From Candidatus Gastranaerophilales bacterium (lineage in GTDB: Bacteria > Cyanobacteriota > Vampirovibrionia > Gastranaerophilales > Gastranaerophilaceae), in assembly GCA_021199975.1 (NCBI GenBank), contig JAJQHF010000077.1, forward strand, positions 1 to 7,308: 7,308 bases of DNA, read 5' to 3'. Every line of letters starts with the position of its first letter. The stretch's first letter is position 1. Positions 1-5,853 of the stretch are shown in pieces. The translations under genes were made by a program, and so were the position numbers. The notes beneath the pieces are model-generated. The model was given only the letters and a program-made list of their open reading frames with translations. It was not told the DNA's origin and did not search any database.

Positions 1-38
1 ACTGAAAATATATTAATAAAGAAATTTTTATAAAATTT

Positions 39-1121
39 TTACACAAAAATAAATTTTATCAAAAATTTTATTATGTATGAACCGAAAAAGAAAATTACGA
101 AGGTTGAGAATAAAAGTGCAGGTCCGAAAGGAATAGCTTTAAAACCTTCATTATTAACTGTTTTCTTTAATTCTGTAATTGTATCAATTGCAAAATATAT
201 TAACGGTATAACAATTGCAAATACAACAAACAAATGCAGTGTAAATATGTTTGCTAAAACCCAATATATAATAGAAAGCACAATAAATGCGGATAAAGAA
301 ATTAATAATCTGTAGTGTTTTTGTTTATATAAAGCAATTATGAATTGAGGAAGTATACATAAAGCCTGCAATACAATCGCTATTGCAATGGCTAAAATTA
401 AACCTTGCCAACCTAAAAGTGCGCCTGAAGCAGCAGCAAGGTATGTATCTCCTTCACCGAAAGCTCTTTTATTTTTTTCAATATAATCATTTATATCAAT
501 GTCTTCTTCTTCTGAATTTTGTTCTTGTGTTTCTTCTTCCTCCTCCTTGACGGCAGAATCTTCTGAATTATTTGATGATTTCTTTTTTACAAGATAATAT
601 GATAATCTTGCAACTGCTTCCATTAAAATGGCGCCTGTTATTAACCCTATTGCAACCTCTGAATTGTTCTCAAGTCCTTTAAAGTACAGTCCTGTAATAA
701 TTGCCATTACTATTAATAACCAATTATGTACATCAAAAATCTCATTTTTTTTGAAATCTGTTATTGTTATTACTATTGAGATACAAAGCAAAATTAAAAT
801 CAGCAAAGTTTTAAGAGTAAATCCGAATGAAAAAAATACCGCAAAAAAAATCAATGCGGTTAAAGATTCAACCAAAGGATATTGAATACTGACTTTTTCT
901 CCGCAATTTCTGCATTTGCCTTTAATCGTAAAAAAGTAGGAAAAAACAGGTATATTGTCATACCATTTTATATGTTCGCCGCATAAAGGACATTTTGAAG
1001 CCGGAAAAACAATTGATTCTTTTGAAATTGCTCTTAATGCAGCAACATTAAGGAAACTTCCTATGCAGGCTCCTATTGCTAAAACAAATATAGATATTAA
1101 AATAACTTCATTTATTCCCAT
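39..1121 (-). CDS. pilD: Type IV prepilin peptidase (A24 family, PilD/ComC-like), with acidic insert and extra membrane helices
   Basis: Inner-membrane aspartyl protease that cleaves type IV prepilin or pseudopilin leader peptides and, in the family's bifunctional members, N-methylates the new N-terminus. The N-terminal part shows the family signature GSFLNV (residues 21-26), two CxxC pairs (C44/C47 and C70/C73, the zinc-binding pattern of the methylating subtype) and YPLVE (81-85). The first catalytic aspartate is probably D122, in a motif reading IFD where IPD is usual; the second is D225 in GEGD (222-225). IPFGPALL (330-337) is the conserved C-terminal motif. It is 360 residues long against about 250-290 usually. 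The excess is a Glu/Asp-rich stretch at about 186-212 and two added hydrophobic segments at about 272-313. It starts 18 bases after the sigma-factor stop codon, so the two are probably cotranscribed; its own ribosome binding site is weak. The family call is very sure; the exact substrate (pilus or competence pseudopilus) is not visible. Confidence 0.95.
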   Translation of the reverse strand: MGINEVILISIFVLAIGACIGSFLNVAALRAISKESIVFPASKCPLCGEHIKWYDNIPVFSYFFTIKGKCRNCGEKVSIQYPLVESLTALIFFAVFFSFGFTLKTLLILILLCISIVITITDFKKNEIFDVHNWLLIVMAIITGLYFKGLENNSEVAIGLITGAILMEAVARLSYYLVKKKSSNNSEDSAVKEEEEETQEQNSEEEDIDINDYIEKNKRAFGEGDTYLAAASGALLGWQGLILAIAIAIVLQALCILPQFIIALYKQKHYRLLISLSAFIVLSIIYWVLANIFTLHLFVVFAIVIPLIYFAIDTITELKKTVNNEGFKAIPFGPALLFSTFVIFFFGSYIIKFLIKFIFV

Positions 1122-1139
1122 TTCTTAATTCCGCCCGTT

Positions 1140-1925
1140 CTATACTTTTTCTTTCTCTGATAATATTACAAGAAGCATGCTTAAAGCTTTTTTAAGCCTT
1201 CTTGATACCTGCATTTGGGAGATACCCAGCTTTTGTGCTATCTGTGTTTGGCTCAAATCTTCAAAATAATTTAAAATGATAACTTCTTGTAATTTTATAT
1301 CCAGTTTATTTATTGCCTCTTTTATTAAAATTTTATCTTCTTGAAAAGATTCTAAATTATATTGATTATCATCTGCAATTTTATCGAATAAGGATAAAGA
1401 TTCATCTGAACCCGTATTAATAATTTGGTCTAAAGAAATGGTTTGTTTTCTTCTTTCAACATCAATAACTTCTTTTATCTTTCCAACCGAGGTACCGAGT
1501 TCTTCCGCCAAAACAACTTCTGAAGGTTCCTTTCCATCCTCATCTTTAAGTTTTTGCATTAATTTATTCACACGATATGCAAGCTCATAAATTTCTCTTG
1601 GAGCTTTAATCATAGAAACTTTATCTCTGAGATAATGCCTGATTTCTCCCGTTATTAAATATGTTGCATAGGTCTTAAAGTTCTCGCTTATTTTAGGATT
1701 ATACAATTGAATTGCTTTAACCAGCCCGACACTTCCTACTTGAATAATATCTTCGACAGGGTCGGTATTTCTTCTTGCAAGACCTCTGGCTATTTTTTTT
1801 ACGAGCGGCATCGCCGCCAATGCAATAATATCCTGCAAATGTTTTTTTTGTTTTTCATCTTCTGAACATTTGTAAAGTTTTAAGTAACCAGTTATTTCTT
1901 CATAATTAATGGTATAATCAGCCAT
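1140..1925 (-). CDS. Alternative sigma-70 factor of the SigB/SigF/SigG type
   Basis: Directs RNA polymerase to a special promoter set. Region 2 is clear: DIIQVGSVGLVKAI (59-72), an FKTYATYLITGEIRHYLRD core (83-101) and a following APRE. This form, with GEIRHYLRD, matches the SigB/F/G group and cyanobacterial SigF rather than the housekeeping factor, and the long region 1 of RpoD is absent. Region 3 spans about 112-185, and region 4 about 200-255 with a helix-turn-helix at 225-248 (LSQTQIAQKLGISQ then VSRRLKKAL). The 261-residue length is normal for the group. A good Shine-Dalgarno (GAGGGAG, plus-strand 1931-1937) lies five bases before the ATG. The gene sits between cdd and the prepilin peptidase in one apparent operon. 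In Synechocystis, SigF is known to control pilin genes and motility, so a pilus-related regulon is a reasonable inference here. No anti-sigma or anti-anti-sigma gene is present in the window. Confidence 0.93.
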   Translation of the reverse strand: MADYTINYEEITGYLKLYKCSEDEKQKKHLQDIIALAAMPLVKKIARGLARRNTDPVEDIIQVGSVGLVKAIQLYNPKISENFKTYATYLITGEIRHYLRDKVSMIKAPREIYELAYRVNKLMQKLKDEDGKEPSEVVLAEELGTSVGKIKEVIDVERRKQTISLDQIINTGSDESLSLFDKIADDNQYNLESFQEDKILIKEAINKLDIKLQEVIILNYFEDLSQTQIAQKLGISQMQVSRRLKKALSMLLVILSEKEKV

Positions 1926-1945
1926 TAATACTCCCTCTTTTTTGT

Positions 1946-1951
1946 ATTATA
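1946..1951 (-). promoter_or_regulatory. Possible -10 box of an internal promoter before the sigma-factor gene
   Basis: The minus strand reads TATAAT here, a perfect -10 hexamer in the 31-base gap between cdd and the sigma gene. A recognisable -35 is lacking: the closest is TTTCAA at 1967-1972, only 15 bases away and inside the end of cdd. If used, it would give the sigma and peptidase genes a short leader of about 14-15 bases and expression separate from cdd. In DNA this AT-rich, a chance match is likely. Confidence 0.3.
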
Positions 1952-1956
1952 TCATA

Positions 1957-2352
1957 TTATTTCAGATTGAAAGAGTAAGGCAATATATCATTTATATAAT
2001 AAGAGCACACACCCTTTTCCTCGTTTTCTAATATAATTTCTGTATTATAGCCTTCTGCAAACTCTTGTATCCACTGCCGGCATGCACCGCAGGGAAAACA
2101 TTTTGAAGAATTTGGCGAATATATTGCTATTTTAACAAGTTTAGAGGTTTCTCCTCCTGCAACTGCATTAGATATAGCATTTCTTTCCGCACATAACGAC
2201 AAACCGTAGCTTGAATTTTCAATATTACAGCCGGAATATATATTTCCGCTTTCATACAAAGCGCATGCTCCTACCGCAAATTTTGAATAAGGACAATATG
2301 CCCTTTTTGAAACTTCTTTTGCAGCCTCTAGTAATTCTTCATTCGTTTTCAT
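1957..2352 (-). CDS. cdd: Cytidine deaminase (homotetrameric zinc type)
   Basis: Cytosolic enzyme of pyrimidine salvage that deaminates cytidine and deoxycytidine to uridine and deoxyuridine. At 131 residues it has the length of the small homotetrameric class. The zinc site is complete: C54 in CAER with the proton-shuttling E56, then C88 and C91 in PCGACRQ (87-93). The substrate-binding N-terminal pattern YCPYSKFAVGA (19-29) and the CNIENSSYG segment (42-50) are also present. The ATG is preceded at six bases by an AAGAGGA Shine-Dalgarno (plus-strand 2359-2365), which fixes the start. It is the first gene of the apparent minus-strand operon and diverges from murA across an AT-rich gap. Its link to the sigma and peptidase genes may be only positional, as cdd is a housekeeping salvage gene. 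Confidence 0.96.
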   Translation of the reverse strand: MKTNEELLEAAKEVSKRAYCPYSKFAVGACALYESGNIYSGCNIENSSYGLSLCAERNAISNAVAGGETSKLVKIAIYSPNSSKCFPCGACRQWIQEFAEGYNTEIILENEEKGVCSYYINDILPYSFNLK

Positions 2353-2450
2353 GCAAAATCCTCTTACTATTATATTTTATATGGAAATAACGTCTTAGAA
2401 TATAGTATATTTGAATGATATAATATTATGAGTTTACAATAGTTAATCTA

Positions 2451-2478
2451 TTTACCTTAAACGCATAAGTTATATTAT
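2451..2478 (+). promoter_or_regulatory. Candidate murA promoter in the cdd-murA divergent gap
   Basis: The very AT-rich gap between cdd (start 2352) and murA (start 2536) must hold promoters for both directions. One plus-strand pair is TTTACC (2451-2456) and TATTAT (2473-2478) with a 16-base spacer, giving a leader of about 50 bases. A perfect TATAAT also lies at 2419-2424, but its -35 partner (TTAGAA, 2395-2400) matches only three of six positions. On the minus strand, TATACT (2404-2409) is a possible cdd -10 box. I see no riboswitch-like fold in the gap. Low confidence because base composition alone yields such matches. Confidence 0.3.
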
Positions 2479-2525
2479 GATATTATAGTATTTGTGTGAA
2501 TCATAATTAAAATTCAAATGTCAAC

Positions 2526-2532
2526 GGGAGGG
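2526..2532 (+). promoter_or_regulatory. Ribosome binding site that points to a TTG start for murA
   Basis: GGGAGGG is the only strong Shine-Dalgarno near the murA start. It lies inside the frame opened by the ATG at 2518 and four bases (counting from GGAGG) before an in-frame TTG at 2536. The ATG itself has no purine-rich site upstream. The TTG start gives a protein beginning MTEKIRIIGGK, which fits the usual MurA N-terminus, while the ATG adds six residues (MSTGGT) that encode the ribosome site itself. Confidence 0.6.
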
Positions 2533-2535
2533 ACT

Positions 2536-3861
2536 TTGACAGAAAAGATTAGGATAATAGGCGGGAAACAGCTTAAAGGCGAAGTTTTAATCAGCGGGGC
2601 AAAAAATGCAGTACTGAAACTTATGGCTGCGGCACTCTTAGTGAAGGGCGAAAGTAAAATTTATAATGTTCCCGAATTAACCGACGTAATTATAATGCTA
2701 AATGTTTTAGAGCAGCTAGGCGCTAAAACAAAATATGATAAAAAAGAAAAATCTATTACTATTGATGCATCAAATATAACAAGCGTAAGAGCAAGCTATG
2801 AACTGGTAAGCAGAATGCGGGCTTCCTTTGTTGTATTAGGCGCCTTGGTGGGAAGATGTAAAGAAGCGATTGTTGCACTCCCCGGCGGCTGTGCTATCGG
2901 AGAAAGAAAAGTTGATTTCCATATTAAAGGACTTGAAGCACTCGGAACAAATATTAAGATAGAAAACGGTTATGTTCACGCAAAAGCAAGAAAACTTACA
3001 GGCACGGATATTTATCTTGATATACCTTCTGTCGGTGCTACCGAAAATATTATGCTGGCTTCCGTTTTAGCTGAGGGTTCAACTAGAATTCAAAATGCGG
3101 CACAAGAACCTGAAATTGTAGATTTGGCTAATTTCTTAAATGTTATGGGGGCGGACATTACAGGCGCAGGAACCTCTGAAATTATAATAAACGGTGTTAA
3201 ACAAGAAGATTTAAAACCTATTGAATATACAACTATTCCCGACAGAATAGAAGCAGGCACTTATATGGCAGCTTTTATTGCAACAAAAGGAAAAGGAGTT
3301 ATAAGAAATATTTTTCCCGGACATTTAACTTTTTACACTTCTAAACTAACTAAAATGGGCGCCGATATTAAGCTTTTAGACCCTACCTCCATAGAAGTAA
3401 GCTGTAGAAGAAAATTGGAAGCTATTAATATAATTACACAACCTTACCCCGGATTTCCCACAGATTTGCAATCTCTTGCAATGGCACTTGCAACGGTTGC
3501 CGAAGGTGTAAGCATTATTACTGAAAGTCTGTATGAAAACAGATTTATGCAAGTTCCCGAACTTCGTAAAATGGGAGCAGACATTCATCAGGAGAGAAAC
3601 CATGCTCTTGTTAAAGGAGTAAAAAACCTTACGGGTGCAAATCTTAAAGCCTCTGATTTAAGAGCCGGAGCCTCGCTTGTTATTGCCGCACTTATGGCTG
3701 AGGGTCAAAGCATTATTGAAAATATTTATCATATAGATAGAGGTTACGAACTTTTGGAAAATAAGTTTAAAATGATAGGGGCAGATATTCAAAGATTTAT
3801 TGAAGAAGATACTGCAATTATCACACAAGATAAAGGAAATCTAAGTGAATCACAATTATAA
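2536..3861 (+). CDS. murA: UDP-N-acetylglucosamine 1-carboxyvinyltransferase (MurA)
   Basis: Cytosolic enzyme of the first committed step of peptidoglycan synthesis: transfer of enolpyruvate from PEP to UDP-GlcNAc. Numbered from the TTG start (441 residues), the key residues are K23-N24 in SGAKNAV, the active-site loop PGGC with catalytic C119, and R124 in the IGER segment just after it. PYPGFPTDLQ with the catalytic aspartate and DLRAGASLVIA with the C-terminal substrate-binding arginine are also present. Length is close to the usual 420-430. A Cys rather than Asp in the loop predicts fosfomycin sensitivity at the target level (family knowledge). The start is set at TTG 2536 from the ribosome site at 2526-2532; ATG 2518 is the alternative and would give 447 residues. 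The 3' end overlaps the following small gene by 17 bases, suggesting translational coupling. The enzyme call is certain, the start less so. Confidence 0.95.
   Translation: MTEKIRIIGGKQLKGEVLISGAKNAVLKLMAAALLVKGESKIYNVPELTDVIIMLNVLEQLGAKTKYDKKEKSITIDASNITSVRASYELVSRMRASFVVLGALVGRCKEAIVALPGGCAIGERKVDFHIKGLEALGTNIKIENGYVHAKARKLTGTDIYLDIPSVGATENIMLASVLAEGSTRIQNAAQEPEIVDLANFLNVMGADITGAGTSEIIINGVKQEDLKPIEYTTIPDRIEAGTYMAAFIATKGKGVIRNIFPGHLTFYTSKLTKMGADIKLLDPTSIEVSCRRKLEAINIITQPYPGFPTDLQSLAMALATVAEGVSIITESLYENRFMQVPELRKMGADIHQERNHALVKGVKNLTGANLKASDLRAGASLVIAALMAEGQSIIENIYHIDRGYELLENKFKMIGADIQRFIEEDTAIITQDKGNLSESQL
3832..3837 (+). promoter_or_regulatory. Ribosome binding site within murA for the downstream GTG-start gene
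   Basis: AAAGGA lies inside the last codons of murA, seven bases before the GTG at 3845. It supports that GTG as the start of the small overlapping gene and implies that ribosomes finishing murA could feed its translation. Confidence 0.6.
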
Positions 3862-4180
3862 AAGATGGTATGATCATGATCCTGTTTTGCTTGAAGTAAT
3901 TAATCTTCTTCAAAATTATCAGAATGAATTAAAATCTCAAGCGGAAATTTTTTTACAGGAAATAGAAAAAAAAGTTTCTAAAGAAGCTATTGATAAGTTT
4001 TATGAAATGGTAAGACCCAAAGTCTGTAACCGTTGGTATGATAAAGACCCTGTTATATCAAGAACCGTTGAATTATTAAGAGTTGTTCCCCCCGATGTTC
4101 AAAAAGCTACAGCACAAAGCTTTTTAAAAGCACTTGAAGATATGGGTATTTATAAAAAAGAAAATGCGGAAAAACATTAA
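3845..4180 (+). CDS. Unrecognised small protein with two tandem RWYDxDP repeats
   Basis: I do not recognise a named family. The 111-residue product, with no signal peptide or membrane segment, is built of two similar halves. RWYDHDPV (7-14) and RWYDKDPV (63-70) each lead into a helical stretch with a matching LL pair (21-22 and 77-78) and a final FL..(I/L)E segment (36-41 and 93-98). The halves are joined by a charged, probably helical linker (about 42-60) with a single cysteine at 61. It starts with GTG and overlaps the end of murA by 17 bases, with a ribosome site at 3832-3837, so it is almost surely expressed with murA. It ends one base before the oppositely directed SLH gene. The murA link hints at a cytosolic role near envelope synthesis, but this is only context. 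That it is a real gene is well supported; its function is unknown. Confidence 0.8.
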   Translation: MNHNYKRWYDHDPVLLEVINLLQNYQNELKSQAEIFLQEIEKKVSKEAIDKFYEMVRPKVCNRWYDKDPVISRTVELLRVVPPDVQKATAQSFLKALEDMGIYKKENAEKH

Positions 4181-4181
4181 T

Positions 4182-5339
4182 TTAGTCTAAAACTTCACCT
4201 GTAACAATATTTACTCGCATCGGTTTAAAAAGTCTTATATACAATATTTGACCGTCTTTTGCCGTAAAATCCTGCCCTTTTATTATTTGTTTAGCTGCTT
4301 TTTTTACTTTATTCGACTCCGATATATAAGCTTGATATTCGGCGACTCCTAAAATTCTTGTAAAATTGTTGTTTTTATTTGCTGCGGAAAGTTCAAACAT
4401 TAATTCGCCGTTTCTTAAAAAATTAACGGCCTTTGTTGAATTTAATACCTTCCCGACAAGAACAATATCTCTTGAAAGCAGAATATTGTGTTCATAATCA
4501 ACAATATTATTTGCAAAACGAGCATTAAACATTTGCCCCGGAAGTGCATCCCCTGAACTTATCTGCCCGATAACCATAACTGGCAGTACAGTTCTCGCCG
4601 GTATAGTAACCACATCATCAACTGCCGTTACATTTTCAATTATTATTCCTTCGCCTTTTTTAGGACTTTTTTCTTCTATAATTTTTTCCTGAAGATAAGA
4701 ATTAATTTTTTCTTTTAAATTATTAAGAAAAACAGCCATTTGAGCTCTTGTAACATATTTATCATAATCAAGATAATGTTCTCTCGGGGGTTCTTTTGCA
4801 ATTACATTTAATACCTCCGCTTTACCTGCCGTCACTTTAAACCAATCGGGAATATCGTCAAAATCTTCATACGCATTTTGAAGTGCGGTAATTGCTTCTT
4901 TTTTTGTTATATCTTCTGACTTTAATATATTTACGAGAAAGGTTATTACATCGCTTCTTGTAACATAATCATCAGGATAAAAATAACTATCCGATACAGG
5001 TTTTATAATATCAAGATTAACGGCTCTTATAACATAATTCCAAGCCCAATGTTTAGAATCAATATCTTCAAATGAATACATTGTTTCAATGGTAATATTC
5101 TCCTGACCTATAGTTTTAATAACCATTGCGGCATATTCCGCTCTTGTAACAAGCTTATCAGGCAAGAATGTATTATCCGCATAACCGTTAATTATTTTTT
5201 CGTTTGTCAAATTATCTATTTGTTCATAAGCCCAAAATCCTTGGGGAACATCGTCAAACTCCAAAGAACTTGCGTAATTTGGAAAAAATAGCGGTATTAT
5301 CATTAAAAGAATTAATTTTTTAAAATCTTTTTTATACAT
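4182..5339 (-). CDS. Secreted protein with three SLH domains and a beta-rich C-terminal domain
   Basis: Probable cell-envelope protein anchored through S-layer-homology domains, which bind peptidoglycan or its attached polymers. Residues 1-25 form a signal peptide: lysines at 3-8, a hydrophobic core at 9-19, and probable cleavage near the ASS at 23-25. Three SLH domains follow: about 28-75 (FDDV start, VTRAE at 64-68), 90-138 (FEDI start, VTRSD at 126-130) and 160-208 (FDDI start, VTRAQ at 196-200). The third is degenerate in its middle. A charged, likely helical linker (209-230) leads to a C-terminal domain (about 232-385) rich in alternating hydrophobic residues, with no porin-like length, so it is not an OprB-type porin. 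The ATG has only a weak ribosome site (AGAAAGAA), and the gene appears monocistronic. The SLH call is strong; the role of the C-terminal domain is unknown. Confidence 0.9.
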   Translation of the reverse strand: MYKKDFKKLILLMIIPLFFPNYASSLEFDDVPQGFWAYEQIDNLTNEKIINGYADNTFLPDKLVTRAEYAAMVIKTIGQENITIETMYSFEDIDSKHWAWNYVIRAVNLDIIKPVSDSYFYPDDYVTRSDVITFLVNILKSEDITKKEAITALQNAYEDFDDIPDWFKVTAGKAEVLNVIAKEPPREHYLDYDKYVTRAQMAVFLNNLKEKINSYLQEKIIEEKSPKKGEGIIIENVTAVDDVVTIPARTVLPVMVIGQISSGDALPGQMFNARFANNIVDYEHNILLSRDIVLVGKVLNSTKAVNFLRNGELMFELSAANKNNNFTRILGVAEYQAYISESNKVKKAAKQIIKGQDFTAKDGQILYIRLFKPMRVNIVTGEVLD

Positions 5340-5423
5340 ATTTTATTCTTTCTAAATATATATTAACAGAATAACTATTTTTTTAAAAATATTAAGAAAT
5401 GTTAAAAACAAAAAACAGGCTGT

Positions 5424-5441
5424 CAAAAAAAATTTTTTTGA
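5424..5441. repeat. A-tract/T-tract palindrome (TC-A8-T7-GA)
   Basis: Eight A residues followed by seven T residues are flanked by TC and GA, making a near-perfect palindrome in the gap between the SLH gene and the small gene at 5490. It has no G+C-rich stem, so it is a poor terminator. It overlaps and extends upstream of the -35-like TTGAGG at 5438, where a bent A-tract or UP element would sit. A role in promoter strength is inferred, not shown. Confidence 0.4.
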
Positions 5442-5467
5442 GGTTTAATAACTGTGGTGTTTATTAT
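5438..5467 (+). promoter_or_regulatory. Candidate promoter of the frameshifted small gene
   Basis: TTGAGG (5438-5443) and TATTAT (5462-5467) are separated by 18 bases and match four and five of six consensus positions. An A/T tract lies directly upstream. The predicted start near 5475 would give a leader of about 15 bases that still holds the Shine-Dalgarno. This is the most orderly promoter-like arrangement in the 5340-5489 gap, which otherwise shows only AT-rich sequence; the SLH gene's own promoter in the gap cannot be fixed with confidence. Confidence 0.4.
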
Positions 5468-5489
5468 ATATAAAGAAAGAGGAGAAAAA

Positions 5490-5803
5490 ATGAACGTAAC
5501 ATCAATTTCAATGGCATCAAATTTAAAAAGTAATCAAGCATCATTTAAAGGTGATAATAAAAAGTACCAAAACCGCTTGTTGATTTAACCGACAATGTTT
5601 CGGATGATACAGTTGTTTTCTACAGCACATGCGGTCCAAATTATGTATTTCCTGTAACAGCAGGTCAAGTTAGAGAAGCTCAGGCAAAAGCAGCGGTTAA
5701 TGAAGCTGTACGCAGTTACTCAAAACAAATAAATGAAGAAGAAACCGAAAGCGAAAAAGAATATTTAAACCGCAAACTATATAGTACGGAATGGACAATG
5801 TAG
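5490..5803 (+). pseudogene. Small SFKG-motif gene interrupted by an apparent one-base deletion
   Basis: The ATG has a very good ribosome site (AGAGGAG, 5478-5484, five bases upstream). The frame stops after 32 codons at TAA 5586-5588. The frame one base back continues without a stop from about 5561 to TAG 5801-5803, with typical composition and no usable start codon at its head. Adding one A to the AAAAA run at 5559-5563 joins both parts into a 104-residue protein. This begins MNVTSISMASNL, carries ASFKGD (17-22) and VPKPLVDLTDN, then FYSTCGPNYVFPVTAGQ, and ends in a charged helical tail rich in Glu, Lys and Ala. It has no signal peptide or membrane segment. The intact promoter, ribosome site and terminator suggest recent damage, a sequencing error in the A run, or slippage. 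I do not recognise the family; N-terminal SFKG motifs recur, from memory, in Gastranaerophilales proteins of unknown function. Confidence 0.7.
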
Positions 5804-5820
5804 CAATAAAAGAACAAAAA

Positions 5821-5853
5821 AATAGAATCAGAAAAATCTGATTCTATTTTTTT
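5821..5853. terminator. Bidirectional intrinsic terminator between convergent genes
   Basis: A perfect 12-base-pair stem (5821-5832 with 5837-5848) closes a four-base AAAA loop. It is followed on the plus strand by a long T run and preceded by an A run at 5816-5820, which becomes a U run in the minus transcript. It therefore can stop both the small plus-strand gene ending at 5803 and the minus-strand gene whose TAG at 5844-5846 lies within the stem. The stem is AT-rich but long and flawless. Confidence 0.85.

Noticed and set aside
1..38. AT-rich inverted sequence after the prepilin peptidase stop as a terminator
   Set aside because: The only pairings are short runs of A with T and there is no stable stem; the region is also cut by the window edge.
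73..315. 80-codon plus-strand open frame
   Set aside because: It lies wholly antisense to the C-terminal membrane helices of the prepilin peptidase, which has clear family motifs, and it has no ribosome site.
628..885. 85-codon plus-strand open frame
   Set aside because: It is antisense to the middle of the prepilin peptidase and its composition only mirrors that gene; no independent signal supports it.
2369..2374. TATAAT on the minus strand as the cdd -10 box
   Set aside because: Transcription would begin near 2362, inside the cdd ribosome site, and no -35 is seen at the right distance.
3376..3603. 75-codon minus-strand open frame
   Set aside because: It is a shadow within murA, opposite the catalytic PYPGFPTDLQ region.
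5558..5564. Programmed -1 frameshift at T-AAA-AAG
   Set aside because: Kept only as a possibility: the heptamer lacks the X-XXY form at the P site, and I see no strong downstream hairpin or internal Shine-Dalgarno to stimulate it. A lost base is the simpler reading.
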